A DNA stretch of 64,000 nt, from positions 1 through 64,000 of the forward strand of contig CAZBZS010000006.1 in the NCBI GenBank assembly GCA_964496475.1, given 5' to 3'. This DNA is from JASLPR01 sp964496475 (GTDB lineage Bacteria; Chloroflexota; UBA11872; VXNJ01). A program made the position numbers and the translations under genes. The stretch's first letter is position 1. Every line of letters begins with the position of its first letter. Under the pieces are notes generated by a model. That model did not search any database. It had not been told where the DNA came from and saw nothing but the letters and a program-made list of their open reading frames with translations. This document shows positions 34,701 to 43,601 of the stretch, piece by piece.

Positions 34701-36169
34701 GGGTGCGATCCCGAGCCGGTGATCGGCCGCCCCCGGCGGCCGTTGTCCACCAGGGCATCCACCGCCTCCTGCAACATCCGTTTCTCGTTACGTACGATAA
34801 TCTCCGGAGCCCCGAGCTCGATCAACCGCTTCAACCGATTATTCCGGTTGATCACCCGGCGATAGAGATCGTTGAGATCGCTGGTGGCAAACCGGCCGCC
34901 ATCCAGTTGAACCATCGGCCTCAGGTCGGGCGGAAGCACCGGCAGAACCGTGATGATCATCCATTCAGGCCGGTTCCCCGAACGGCGAAACGCCTCGATC
35001 ACCCGAAGCCGTTTGGTCGCCTTGCGCCGTCTCTGGATCGAGTTGGCGCTGAGATCGAGGCGCACTTCCTCGGCCAGATCGTCCAGGTCCAATTGCCCGA
35101 TTAGCTCCAGCATCGCCTCCGCACCGCTCGACGCCTCAAAAATATCGCCCACGGTGCCCTGGAGCTCCTGATGACGCAGTTCGGACAGCAGTTGCCGCGA
35201 GACAATCGAGTCGAGATCAGTGGCGCGGCGCTCATAAAATTCGTCAACCTCCACCAATCGCTCCGTCACCGTCTCGTCCGAGCGCGCGCGCTGTTCCTCT
35301 ACCCTCGTGTGCTCGTTGACGATATTCGCCTCACGTCGCGAGTCCACGTCCAGTCGATCGGCTTCAAGCTGTTCTCGGATGGCGTTTGTCGCCTCCTCGA
35401 AGGCCGGCTCCACCAATTTTGCATGCCGAGCCGTGATTTTCGTCCCCGTCTTGACGATCGGGTCTTCCTTCCAGCTCAGCTTTATCTCGTCCGGCGCCTT
35501 CTGCGCCTTATTCTCCGTCAGAACCCTCGTCACCGTGTCCGCCTCGGTGCGCAGCTCGGCGATCTTTTCATCAGCGGCGGTCGCCAGCTGGGCGGCCTCG
35601 TTGTCGAAGCGCGACCTGATCTCCAGAACCTGGCGCTCCAGATCGTCATCTAGCGAATCGATCATGTCCTCAACTTCGATCCGCGTCTCCTCGAGACGGG
35701 CCTTGTGGTCCTTCTCGAGATCGCCTATCGCCTTGGCTCGTTTCTCCTCGTCGACATCCGTGATGATGAACGAAGCGAAATAGATGATCTTCTCGAGATT
35801 GCGCGGCGAGATGTCCAGCAGCTGGCCCAGGCGGCTGGGCGTGCCTTTCACGTACCAGATGTGAGTCGACGGGGTTGCCAGCTCGACGTGCCCCATGCGT
35901 TCCCGCCGCACCCGCGTCCGCGTTACTTCCACCCCGCACTTATCACAGATGATTCCCTTGTAGGTGATGCGCTTGTACTTGCCACAGGCGCATTCCCAGT
36001 CCTTAGTCGGACCAAATATCCGCTCGCAGAAAAGCCCATCTCGCTCCGGCTTCAGCGTCCGGTAGTTAATGGTCTCCGGTTTCAGAACCTCGCCGTATGA
36101 CCACGACCGAATCTGCTCCGGGGAGGCCAGGCCAATTCGTATCGCGTCAAAGTCGTTGACTTCCAGCAT
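31778..36169 (-). CDS. rpoC: RNA polymerase beta' subunit
   Basis: The 1463-residue catalytic clamp subunit. N-terminal zinc ribbon C60, C62, C75, C78; catalytic Mg site NADFDGDQMAVHVPLS with NADFDGD at 625-631; second zinc site from EDCGTKEG and SCLAERGICQQCYG. Between the zinc ribbon and the catalytic motif there are about 175 more residues than in E. coli; this lies at roughly residues 140-330 and is a highly charged, probably coiled-coil insertion. The last 60 or so residues are an acidic Ala/Thr/Gly-rich tail after the conserved end. ATG at 36169, thirteen bases after rpoB. Confidence 0.97.
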   Translation of the reverse strand: MLEVNDFDAIRIGLASPEQIRSWSYGEVLKPETINYRTLKPERDGLFCERIFGPTKDWECACGKYKRITYKGIICDKCGVEVTRTRVRRERMGHVELATPSTHIWYVKGTPSRLGQLLDISPRNLEKIIYFASFIITDVDEEKRAKAIGDLEKDHKARLEETRIEVEDMIDSLDDDLERQVLEIRSRFDNEAAQLATAADEKIAELRTEADTVTRVLTENKAQKAPDEIKLSWKEDPIVKTGTKITARHAKLVEPAFEEATNAIREQLEADRLDVDSRREANIVNEHTRVEEQRARSDETVTERLVEVDEFYERRATDLDSIVSRQLLSELRHQELQGTVGDIFEASSGAEAMLELIGQLDLDDLAEEVRLDLSANSIQRRRKATKRLRVIEAFRRSGNRPEWMIITVLPVLPPDLRPMVQLDGGRFATSDLNDLYRRVINRNNRLKRLIELGAPEIIVRNEKRMLQEAVDALVDNGRRGRPITGSGSHPYKSLSDLLRGKQGRFRQNLLGKRVDYSGRSVIVVGPDLKLDECGLPTRMALELFKPFVMRRLVDYGLATNIKSAKRVVERADPEVWDILDQVTRNHPILLNRAPTLHRLGIQGFNIRLVQGSAIQIHPLVCFSYNADFDGDQMAVHVPLSMAAQEEARQLMMSSRNLLSPADGSPVIGPTKDMILGCYYLTLPPVAKRDHPRAYTDANEVMSAFDSGLIDLHEEILLRANEGEVAITEERPAGSTFKTSAGRVFFGDILPPEARPVESLLGKSELKDLITDIYYEYGSPVCVRVADDLMTIGFHWATRSGVTMAMSDLTIPTIKDEILHDTQAAVEKIQGQFSQGIVTEQERYNLHVRSWAAAMKSVSEAVEDALDPLGPVYLMGASGSAKGNFDQIRQIAGMRGLMTDPNGRVIEMPVRSNFREGLSVFEYFISTHGARKGLADTALRTADSGYLTRRLVDVCQDTIVTIEDCGTKEGLEIVAGAEFDYGDSIASRAFGRVLVEDVVDAKTGEILIRAPEVVGLEERDLLEERDVQNVTVRTVMSCLAERGICQQCYGLDLARNEPVDIGTAVGIIAAQSIGEPATQLTMRTFHTGGTYRADDITRGLPRVEEIFEARVPKGQAVIAEMDGDIEVLHEEEAIFLKLTNAGVLRQEVEIPAGYKSKVVSKKQVDKGAVIAEAIPVDGKRAEGDPILAEFAGITKVTKKRIVVSSEATDTLEYPISHSARLYVKSGDTVVKGRQLTEGSLNPHDVIRIRGETNLQRYLLNEIQTTYRVVGVPVSDKHVEIVIRQMLRKIRIDESGDTDLLPDELVDKLRFALINEAAVADGGEVAKGSPVLLGVTKASLNTDSFLAAASFQDTTRVLTEAALQGSVDRLRGLKENVIIGKLIPAGTGKGVGRFALLSAFEAAGEALEDAEADDAGEAIVTGDENGDAAANGDSTAKANGEGKTTTVAADDPGEKPEVGADPVVE

Positions 36170-36182
36170 TGCCGTTTATCCC

Positions 36183-39100
36183 CTAGAGCTTGTACTCACG
36201 ACCCTCGATGTTGATTCCATCGAGGTCGGGTAAATATTCCTGAGATGCGTCACTTGCAATCGATATTTCTTCGTCGGCCGAGTTCAATACATCCACCGCC
36301 AGCCCCAGACTCTGCAGCTCTTTGACCAGCACCCGGAACGACTCCGGCACTCCCGGGTCCAGGATGATCTCACCCTTCACTATGGCCTCGTAGGTTTTGA
36401 CCCGGCCCAGCACATCGTCCGACTTGACCGTCAGCATCTCCTGCAACACGTGCGCCGCGCCGTAGGCCTGCAATGCCCAGACCTCCATCTCTCCAAATCG
36501 CTGCCCGCCCATCTGCGCCTTGCCACCCAGCGGCTGCTGCGTGATCAACGAGTACGGGCCCGTGGATCGACCGTGAATCTTGTCTTCCACCAGGTGCGCC
36601 AGCTTCAGCATGTACATCTCGCCCACGACCACCGGCTTGTCGAAAGGATCGCCCGTGCGCCCGTCGTAGAGAGCCGATTTGCCATCTATCGGCAGATCGG
36701 CCTCCTTGAGTAGATTTTCAATATCGGCCTCCGTCGCGCTGTCGAACACCGGCGACACAACCCGAATCCCGAGCTTCGCCGCCGCCGCCCCGGCATGCAT
36801 CTCAAGCAACTGCCCGACATTCATCCGCGACGCCGCCCCGAGCGGGTTGAGGACGATGTCCACCGGAGTGCCATCCTCAAGGAACGGCATGTCCTCCTGC
36901 GGCATCACCAGCGAGATAACGCCCTTATTTCCGTGGCGGCCCGCCATCTTGTCGCCTTCGGAGATCTTCCGCTTCGCGGCTATGCCCACACGGACGACGT
37001 GATTCACACCCGCCGCCAGATCGGTCCCGTCTTCCCGGCTGAACTGCCGGACATCGATCACAGTTCCAGCATCGCCGGCCGGCACGTGCTTGGAAGTGTC
37101 CTTCACCTCACGGGCGTCGCGCCCAAAAATGGCCCGCAGCAAACGGTCTTCGCCGGTAAGCTCCGTCTCACCCTTGGGCGTTATCTTCCCAACGATGATG
37201 TCGTCCGGCCCTACTTCCGCCCCAACGTAGACGATGCCATCCTCGTCCAGATGGCGCAGAGCTTCGTCCGCCACATTCGGGATGTCCCGCGTGATCTCCT
37301 CCGGGCCCAGCTTCGTGTCGCGCGCGTCCACCTCAAATTTCTCGATGTGAATCGACGTGTAGACATCTCTCGTCACCAAGTTTTCGCTGATCACGATAGC
37401 GTCCTCGAAGTTGTAGCCTTCCCAGAACATGAATGCGCACAGGATGTTGCGTCCCAGCGCAAGGTGCCCCCCGTCCGTCGAGGAACTGTCCGCCAGCAGC
37501 TGACCCTTCTTCACCTTGTCACCGCTCTTCACAATCGCCCGGTGATTCATGCAGGTCCCCTGGTTCGACCGCTCGAAGCTGCGCAGCCGGTACGAATGCT
37601 CCTTGCCGCCCTTTTCCTTCACCACGATTTCTCCGGCCACCGCCTTCACCACGGTGCCGGGCTTTTCGCCCGTATAAGTCACCACGTGGCCCGAATCCAG
37701 CGCGGCCCGTGCCTCGATCCCCGTGGATACGAACGGCGCCTCCGGCTGCAACAACGGAACCGCCTGCCGCTGCATGTTCGATCCCATCAATGCCCGGTTC
37801 GCGTCGTCATGTTCCAGGAACGGGATCATCGCCGTCGGAATGCTCACCATCTGCTGCGGCGACACGTCGATCAGTTCCACCTCTTCCCGGTGGCCCTCGT
37901 GAAAGTCCTGCCCGGTGCGAATCGCCACCCGCTCATCGAGGATCACCCCACCCTCACCCAGATCGACATTCGCCTGTGCGATGACGTAGCGCTCCTCCTC
38001 GTCCGCCGTGAAGTACTGAATCTCATCCGTGACGAACGGTTCCAGTTCGATCACCACGTTGTCCGACTTCTTGAACATCTTGAGCTTCTTGACCTGCCCC
38101 GCCGTTATCTTCGTGCCCTTACGACCCAGCGACTTGCCGTCCGGCCCCTTTAGACCCTCCCGCAGCGTATGCCCCAGAGCCTTGCTGGCCTCCTTGGAAC
38201 TCAGCTCCTTCTTCACCACTCGATACGGAGTTTCAATAAATCCGTAATCGTTGACTCGCGCGTACGACGCCAGCGAACTGATTAGACCGATGTTGGGACC
38301 CTCTGGCGTCTCGATCGGGCATATCCGGCCATAGTGGCTGAAATGTACGTCTCGCACATCGAAGCCCGCTCGCTCCCGACTCAACCCGCCCGGACCCATC
38401 GCGCTCAATCGCCGCTTGTGCGCCAGCTCCGACAACGGGTTCGTCTGGTCCATGAACTGCGAAAGCTGGCTGCCGCCGAAAAATTCCTTCACCGCCGCCA
38501 TCACCGGCCGGGTGTTTATCAGCACCGCCGGCGTTGCATCCCCCGCGTCCTGGATAGTCATCCGCTCCTTGATCACCCGCTCCATTCGCAGCAGGCCCGT
38601 CCGGAACTGGTTCTGAAGGAGCTCACCCACCGGCCTCACCCGGCGGTTGCCCAAGTGATCGATCTCATCCGGCCGGCCCTGCGTCGCGTTCAGCCGCACG
38701 ATTTCTTTTACCAGCTCCATCAGATCCTCCCTCCGCAGCGTCCGCTCATCCGTCTCCGACTTCACGTTCAGTCGCTTGTCCAGCTTGTAGCGGCCCACCC
38801 TTCCCAGGTCGTAACGGCGGAAATTAAAAAGCAACTGATTCAGCAGCGATCGCGCATTCTCTTTCGTCGCCGGATCGCCCGGCCGCAGCCGGTGGTAGAC
38901 ATCGATCAGGCCCTCTTCATGGGTCGTCGCCTGGTCGTGCCTCGTCTTCCCGACACCGATCGTCGAGTCGATATATCGGTGCTCCGCGTTGGTATCAACG
39001 TCGCTAAAAAGCTCGTAGATCTCCTCGTCCGTACCCCAGCCGAGCGCCCGCAACAGTGTTGTAACCGGAATCTTGCGCTTGCGGTCGACCTTCACACTGA

Positions 39101-39644
39101 TGATGTTCTTGGCCGATGTGTCGAATTCCAGCCAGGCGCCGCGGTTCGGAATCAGCTTCGCTGCGAACAGCCGCCGCCCGGTCGCGCTGTCGATGTCAGC
39201 CGTGAAGTACGCCCCCGGCGATCGCACCAGTTGGCTCACCACAACCCGTTCGGCCCCGTTATAGATGAACGTGCCCTTTTCCGTCATGAGCGGAAAGTCG
39301 CCCATGAACACCGACATCTCCTTGATCTCTCCAGTCTGCTTGTTGTGCAATCGCGCCGTCACCCGCAGCGGAGCCTGGTACGTGCGATCCTGGTCCCGGC
39401 ACTCCTCTTCGCTGTATTTCGGCTCGTCAAAGGGGTCCTTCGGAACCTTGAAATGCAATTCCAGATTCTTCCCCGTGAAATCCAGAATCGGCGAGATTTC
39501 ATCGAAGAGCTCGTGCAGCCCCTTACTCCGGAACCACCCGAACGATGTCTTCTGGATTTCGATCAAATTGGGCAGATCGAGAATGTTCGGGATCGTCCCG
39601 AACTCGCGGGATTCTAAGGAACCGTTGGGCTTAGTCTTGGCCAT
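36183..39644 (-). CDS. rpoB: RNA polymerase beta subunit
   Basis: The 1153-residue beta subunit, forming the catalytic pincer with beta'. The rifampicin region GGSQLSQFMDQTNPLSELAH then KRRLSAMGPGGLSRERAGF has the sensitive-type Asp, His and Ser. Other motifs: HYGRICPIETPEGPNIGLI, GDKMAGRHGNKGVISLV and QRFGEMEVWALQAYGAAHVLQE near the end. ATG at 39644 has AGGAG about eleven bases upstream. The usual upstream genes rplJ and rplL are not there; a 543-base region without confident genes and then an unrelated lipoprotein follow. Confidence 0.97.
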   Translation of the reverse strand: MAKTKPNGSLESREFGTIPNILDLPNLIEIQKTSFGWFRSKGLHELFDEISPILDFTGKNLELHFKVPKDPFDEPKYSEEECRDQDRTYQAPLRVTARLHNKQTGEIKEMSVFMGDFPLMTEKGTFIYNGAERVVVSQLVRSPGAYFTADIDSATGRRLFAAKLIPNRGAWLEFDTSAKNIISVKVDRKRKIPVTTLLRALGWGTDEEIYELFSDVDTNAEHRYIDSTIGVGKTRHDQATTHEEGLIDVYHRLRPGDPATKENARSLLNQLLFNFRRYDLGRVGRYKLDKRLNVKSETDERTLRREDLMELVKEIVRLNATQGRPDEIDHLGNRRVRPVGELLQNQFRTGLLRMERVIKERMTIQDAGDATPAVLINTRPVMAAVKEFFGGSQLSQFMDQTNPLSELAHKRRLSAMGPGGLSRERAGFDVRDVHFSHYGRICPIETPEGPNIGLISSLASYARVNDYGFIETPYRVVKKELSSKEASKALGHTLREGLKGPDGKSLGRKGTKITAGQVKKLKMFKKSDNVVIELEPFVTDEIQYFTADEEERYVIAQANVDLGEGGVILDERVAIRTGQDFHEGHREEVELIDVSPQQMVSIPTAMIPFLEHDDANRALMGSNMQRQAVPLLQPEAPFVSTGIEARAALDSGHVVTYTGEKPGTVVKAVAGEIVVKEKGGKEHSYRLRSFERSNQGTCMNHRAIVKSGDKVKKGQLLADSSSTDGGHLALGRNILCAFMFWEGYNFEDAIVISENLVTRDVYTSIHIEKFEVDARDTKLGPEEITRDIPNVADEALRHLDEDGIVYVGAEVGPDDIIVGKITPKGETELTGEDRLLRAIFGRDAREVKDTSKHVPAGDAGTVIDVRQFSREDGTDLAAGVNHVVRVGIAAKRKISEGDKMAGRHGNKGVISLVMPQEDMPFLEDGTPVDIVLNPLGAASRMNVGQLLEMHAGAAAAKLGIRVVSPVFDSATEADIENLLKEADLPIDGKSALYDGRTGDPFDKPVVVGEMYMLKLAHLVEDKIHGRSTGPYSLITQQPLGGKAQMGGQRFGEMEVWALQAYGAAHVLQEMLTVKSDDVLGRVKTYEAIVKGEIILDPGVPESFRVLVKELQSLGLAVDVLNSADEEISIASDASQEYLPDLDGINIEGREYKL

Positions 39645-40187
39645 GCGTGAAGGTACTCCTCACCGGGCTATGAGGCGGATACAAGCCGGTTCGAACCCGC
39701 AGCAAACCTGGCGGATGCAAATCGGCGCAAAGGGTCGCGAACAGGCCGCGCTCGCTCTTGGATTGAGAATGTATGCCGAATAAAGGGGCAGGGCGAAGCG
39801 CAGCCTCATCCCCACTCGTCGAACGTCTTAGTCAGGTCAACACCTAAAAGACACAAAACACGACGCTACCGCATCACCGATTCGCACGGGGTTACGGGCC
39901 TTCGTGATCTATGGAGCGATATCTTTTCCCAGAATGCGGACTGAACCTCCAGCACTCGTGTGCCGCAATCGTATCAGGTTTCCCCGATTTTCGCTAAATT
40001 ACCCGGTCATGATTCTTGCCGCCCGTTTTCAGCTGCCCGGAACGCCGTGTCGGACGGCAACCGCTCGCAGCGGAGGCACCATCCTGAAGGTGAAGGCGCC
40101 CATCTTGGTAAGCTTCAACGACGCGGGATTCCGCTATGCAGCTCATTCCGGTTCGAAGGCGAGTTCTCGGGACCAGCGGGGGGCAGC
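39645..40187. other. 543-base region upstream of rpoB, probably its promoter and leader
   Basis: No convincing gene was found. On the minus strand the sequence holds an AT-richer part (39841-39870) with TTGACC at 39840-39835, but no matching -10; a TG-A-TACGAT extended -10-like box occurs around 39973-39981. An open frame on the plus strand (39904-40191) lacks coding signals, and the in-frame extension upstream of the lipoprotein start has no homology either. The region must carry the rpoBC promoter unless transcription comes from outside. Confidence 0.45.
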
Positions 40188-41089
40188 TTGAGGGACATCT
40201 TCGCGTCGTTGGCCGTATCTGCGCTAATCACGCTGGCGGCTTGCGGCGGCCAAACCGTCGATTCGCCGGCTTCCTCTCCAACCGAGCCAGCGACGGAGCA
40301 GGTGGCGAGGTCTGAGCCGACTCCCACCGAAACTCCACTTCCGCCGTCACCAACTCCCAACCCGCTACCTACCACAACGCCGGAACCCACTCCTACGCCC
40401 ATGCCTTCCTCAACCCCTACGCCATCTCCTACGGCGCCTCCCTCACCAACTTCGACTTCACCCCCGACTTCCACTCCAGTGCTAGAGCCGGCACCATCTC
40501 CCGCCCCCGAAGTGGTTGACCTGCCGCGTTGGGCTGGAACCATCTGCGCGGCGATGAAGGCCTGGGCATCGTATCCCGGTACCAGCCCCAGAGGAGATGT
40601 GAATACGATGACTATTGACGAACGTCGTGAACGCACCCTGGGCATCTCCTTCGCTGTGGAGNNNNNNNNNNNNNNNNNNNNNNNNNNNNNNNNNNNNNNN
40701 NNNNNNNNNNNNNNNNNNNNNNNNNNNNNNNNNNNNNNNNNNNNNNNNNNNNNNNNNNNNNGATGACTATTGACGAACGTCGTGAACGCACCCTGGGCAT
40801 CTCCTTCGCTGTGGAGGCCGCATCCGAGGAAGCGATCGCGTCGATCACATCAGTAGTTCCCCCAGATGAGGCGGCGGCCTACCACGACGCTCTACTGGCA
40901 CAACTCCAGGCCATCTCTGATTTCTTCGTGCAGCAGCAACCAGCTCTGGAAGCGGCGAATTCAGCCGCCGATTTCGAGGCACAAAACGCTGCGTTTGGCC
41001 TGGTCGCGCAGAGGACCGAGAACGACGTAATAGCGAGCAACGCGCTCATCAGTGACGATGCCAGGACTGCCCTGGCGATATGCCGTTAA
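40188..41089 (+). CDS. Pro/Thr-rich lipoprotein, interrupted by an assembly gap
   Basis: A predicted membrane-anchored lipoprotein. TTG at 40188 gives MRDIFASLAVSALITLAAC, a signal peptide with lipobox LAAC, followed by about 65 residues of Pro/Thr/Ser-rich linker (many TPTP and PSP units) and a small helical domain beginning VVDLPRWAGTICAAMKAW. The 100-N gap splits it, but the sequences on both sides contain the same 55 bases; merging them gives one continuous 248-residue protein (SFAVE followed by AASEEAIASIT). The C-terminal domain (AYHDALLAQLQAISDFFVQQ, DDARTALAICR) is helical and unrecognised. It is likely surface-exposed. Confidence 0.7.
40607..40661 (+). repeat. 55-base copy left of the gap
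   Basis: These 55 bases are identical to 40762-40816. They stop exactly at the first N. The size and position fit an unresolved contig overlap from a k=55 graph assembler, not a biological repeat. Confidence 0.9.
40662..40761. other. Assembly gap of exactly 100 N
   Basis: A run of 100 N, the default filler for a gap of unknown size. Because the flanks duplicate 55 bases and the reading frame continues if one copy and the N are removed, the real gap length is probably minus 55 (an overlap). Confidence 0.97.
40762..40816 (+). repeat. 55-base copy right of the gap
   Basis: Identical to 40607-40661 and starting at the first base after the N run. It encodes the same residues (MTIDERRERTLGISFAVE), so an annotation that starts a new gene at 40763 is an artefact. 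Confidence 0.9.
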
Positions 41090-41197
41090 TGAGTCTCGGC
41101 GAACACACAAAAATTGTCTCTCCACTGACCGTTTCGCTCTCTATCTGCACCTCCGCCGCCGGGATTTAATCGCCTGGCCCAAGCTTGTCTCCCTCCC

Positions 41198-41539
41198 CTA
41201 CCCCGGCGGCCAGCTCATCTCCCGACCGCCCATCACGTGGATGTGCAGATGCTCCACCGTCTGTCCGCCTTCCGCCCCCTCGTTGATCACCACCCGGTAC
41301 CCGCTCGCGTCGATCCGTTCCTGCCGGGCGATCTCAGTCGCCGCCAGCAGCATGCGTCCCAGCAAATCGGCGTCCTCTGGCTCCGTCGCCGCGATCCCGG
41401 TGATGTGCCGTCTCGGGATAATCAGGACGTGCGTCGGCGCCGCAGGCGCCACATCTCTAAACGCCAAATAGTCGTCGCCCTCGGCGACCCGGTCAGACGG
41501 GATTTGCCCGGACACGATTCCGCAGAATATGCAGCTCAT
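41198..41539 (-). CDS. HIT-family nucleotide hydrolase/transferase
   Basis: A 113-residue histidine-triad protein. The HIT motif is HLHIHVMGG near residue 97, with SCIFCGIVSGQIPS at the start (Cys pair that can bind zinc) and HVLIIPRRHITGI in the middle. HIT proteins remove AMP from adenylated compounds, for example lysyl-AMP. The ATG at 41539 directly follows the mtaB stop (TGA then ATG), so it is the last gene of the grpE operon as seen in many Gram-positive-type genomes. 108 bases of non-coding sequence separate it from the convergent lipoprotein gene. Confidence 0.92.
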   Translation of the reverse strand: MSCIFCGIVSGQIPSDRVAEGDDYLAFRDVAPAAPTHVLIIPRRHITGIAATEPEDADLLGRMLLAATEIARQERIDASGYRVVINEGAEGGQTVEHLHIHVMGGREMSWPPG

Positions 41540-42838
41540 TCAACCGCCTTTTGATATAGCCGCAACCAGGGATACAGCCTCCACCGTCCCGTCGGCGCAC
41601 ACGTGCAGCCGGGCCGGACCAAGGTTACCTACAAGCCTGCTGTCACCCGGGCCCGTAACCCTCAAATAATTGTCGCTCAGGCCGGTCAGCAGACCATCGC
41701 GCTCCGACTCCCACAGAACTTCCCGAACCGTGTCGGTGAATTTGGCCGCGTAGCAAAAGGAGCCCTCCGCGCCCAACTCGATTAGCTCCGAAACCCGCGC
41801 TCGTTTTGCGGATTCCTTAACCAATTCCGGGCTAAGCGCGGCCAGCGTACGACTCCGTTTCGAATAAGGGAAAACGTGCAGCGACGCGAACTCCAATTCC
41901 TCGATCAAACCCACCGTCGCCGCGAAGTCAGCCTCCGTCTCCCCCGGAAATCCCACCATCACATCTGTGCCGATCGCCACGTCTGGCGACACCTCCCGCA
42001 CCGCCTCTATCAGCCCCCGGTACTCCGCCGCCGTGTATGGCCTCCGCATCGCATCCAGGATCGAATCCGAGCCGCTCTGCAACGGCAGATGCAGGTGCGG
42101 GCAGAGCCGCGGATCGGAAAGCGAATCGAGCAGGGGCCGGTCGAAGTCCATCGGCTCCACAGAACTCACCCGCAGCCTGGGCACCTCGGTCTCGTGCAGG
42201 ATGCGCGCGACCAGCCCACCAACCCGATCGCCGCTCTCCGGACAAAGGTACCTCCCCAAACTCACTCCGCTCACCACCACCTCCCCCGCCCCTTCCGCCG
42301 CCAGTTCCTGTATCTGAGAAACTATTTCCCCCGCGCTCCGGCTTTGCGACCTGCCCCTTGCCCGCGGCACTATGCAGAACGCGCATACGTGGTCGCAACC
42401 TTCCTGCACCTTCACGATTGGCCGCATTCGCGACTCCTCCCCAAATCCCCCCCCCAAAACGGTTCCCCCGACCCCACCACCCACCCCGGCCAGCTGGCAA
42501 ATTTCTTCCAGCATCCGGTCCTGATCCACGATCGGAAACACCCTGGCGCCGGGAAACAGCTCCGTCAGGCTCTCTTCCTGCACCGTCGCGTAACACCCGG
42601 TAATCGCGACCACCGCGTCCGGATGATTCCGCAGCGCCCGGCTGACCGCCTGGCGGGCCTTGCGATCGGCCACGTGCGTGACCGTGCAGGTATTCAGCAC
42701 GATTACGTCCGCCGGCGCGCCGAACGGCACGATCGCGAAGCCCCTGGCTCGAAACTTCCGCACCAGTACGTCGCTATCCGCCTGATTCACCCGGCAGCCG
42801 AACGTTTTGAAAGCGATCGCCGGCTCTGCCCTACCCAC
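41540..42838 (-). CDS. mtaB: tRNA t6A37 methylthiotransferase MtaB
   Basis: A radical-SAM enzyme that adds methylthio to t6A at tRNA position 37, in ANN-decoding tRNAs. The N-terminal cluster Cys are C15 (FGCRVNQ), C51 (NTCTVTH), C82 (TGCYA); the radical-SAM triad is C148, C152, C155 (GCDHVCAFC). FGCRVNQAD is the MtaB-type signature, distinct from MiaB. A TRAM-like tail closes the 432-residue protein. A Gly-rich stretch near residues 118-133 is unusual. GTG at 42838 overlaps rsmE by eight bases. Confidence 0.94.
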   Translation of the reverse strand: MGRAEPAIAFKTFGCRVNQADSDVLVRKFRARGFAIVPFGAPADVIVLNTCTVTHVADRKARQAVSRALRNHPDAVVAITGCYATVQEESLTELFPGARVFPIVDQDRMLEEICQLAGVGGGVGGTVLGGGFGEESRMRPIVKVQEGCDHVCAFCIVPRARGRSQSRSAGEIVSQIQELAAEGAGEVVVSGVSLGRYLCPESGDRVGGLVARILHETEVPRLRVSSVEPMDFDRPLLDSLSDPRLCPHLHLPLQSGSDSILDAMRRPYTAAEYRGLIEAVREVSPDVAIGTDVMVGFPGETEADFAATVGLIEELEFASLHVFPYSKRSRTLAALSPELVKESAKRARVSELIELGAEGSFCYAAKFTDTVREVLWESERDGLLTGLSDNYLRVTGPGDSRLVGNLGPARLHVCADGTVEAVSLVAAISKGG

Positions 42839-43601
42839 CCTCTCCGCCTTCCGGCGTCGCCAGCCAGCCCAGGTGATGCGCGGCCAGCGTGGCGATCGCG
42901 ATCACCGCCGTCTCCGCTCTGAGCACCCGGCTCCCCAGCGACACCTGGATACCCCCTAGCCGTTCCAAGCTCTCGATTTCTTCCCGGGTGAATCCACCTT
43001 CCGGTCCGATGATCGCCGCCACCACACCACCTCCCGCAGGAAGCTCATCCGCCAAAGCCGGCACACCCGGTTGGGTGGACGGAATTAGTACCAGCGGACC
43101 CAGCCGCTCGGCCGCCATCAGCACATCACCGCACATCTGTAACCGGGGCAAGTGGTAGCCGCCGCACTGCTCAACCGCCTCCGCCGCCACCCGCGACAAC
43201 CGCTCCAACCGCCGTCCCCCTTCGCCTCCGTCCGAGCGGCGCACCGCTCTTTCCGCCTCATAGATGACGAGGTCCGTCGCCCCCAGCTCCGTCGCCTTCT
43301 GCACCGCCAGTTCCGTGTTGCCCGACTTCAACAGCGGCACCCCCAATCGCAGCTTCCCGGGCGGTGCGTCAAGCTGAATCGGACGGACCGCCGTCACCAC
43401 CGCCATCTCCCCTTTCAGCACCAGAGCGCCCTCGGCTGCCCGACCGGCTCCGTCCAGCAGTTCTACCGACTCGCCGTCCCTCATTCTCAAAACGTGCTGG
43501 ACCCGATGCGCGATGGCCGGTGGCAGCTCCACCGACTCCGCCTCCGAATCTAGCTCCGTCATTACGAACCGTCGCCCGGCCCGCCTCATTTTCAACGTCA
43601 T
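42831..43601 (-). CDS. rsmE: 16S rRNA m3U1498 methyltransferase RsmE
   Basis: A SPOUT-family methyltransferase that modifies U1498 of 16S rRNA. The N-terminal PUA-like part includes RVQHVLRMRDGESVELLDG; the catalytic core has KATELGATDLVIYEAERAV (KxTELG), IGPEGGFTREEIESL and LGSRVLRAETAVI, the SAM knot. The 256 residues are the normal length. ATG at 43601 overlaps the prmA stop as ATGA. Order prmA-rsmE-mtaB is conserved in many bacteria. Confidence 0.95.
   Translation of the reverse strand: MTLKMRRAGRRFVMTELDSEAESVELPPAIAHRVQHVLRMRDGESVELLDGAGRAAEGALVLKGEMAVVTAVRPIQLDAPPGKLRLGVPLLKSGNTELAVQKATELGATDLVIYEAERAVRRSDGGEGGRRLERLSRVAAEAVEQCGGYHLPRLQMCGDVLMAAERLGPLVLIPSTQPGVPALADELPAGGGVVAAIIGPEGGFTREEIESLERLGGIQVSLGSRVLRAETAVIAIATLAAHHLGWLATPEGGEGG

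Noticed and set aside
36795..38153. 452-codon open frame opposite rpoB
   Set aside because: Antisense shadow of rpoB with His/Arg/Leu-rich low-complexity sequence.
39835..39840. TTGACC as the rpoB -35 box
   Set aside because: No acceptable -10 lies at 16-18 bases; kept only as part of the description of the region.
40321..40510. Pro/Thr-rich low-complexity DNA as a repeat array
   Set aside because: Irregular codon-level repetition that encodes the linker of the lipoprotein; not a CRISPR or tandem array.
40607..40816. The 55-base pair of copies as a real duplication or att-like repeat
   Set aside because: Copies border exactly 100 N and the frame continues when merged; assembly artefact is the simpler explanation.
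40763..41089. Separate 108-codon gene after the N gap
   Set aside because: Its first 18 codons repeat the end of the preceding frame; it is the C-terminal part of the split lipoprotein.
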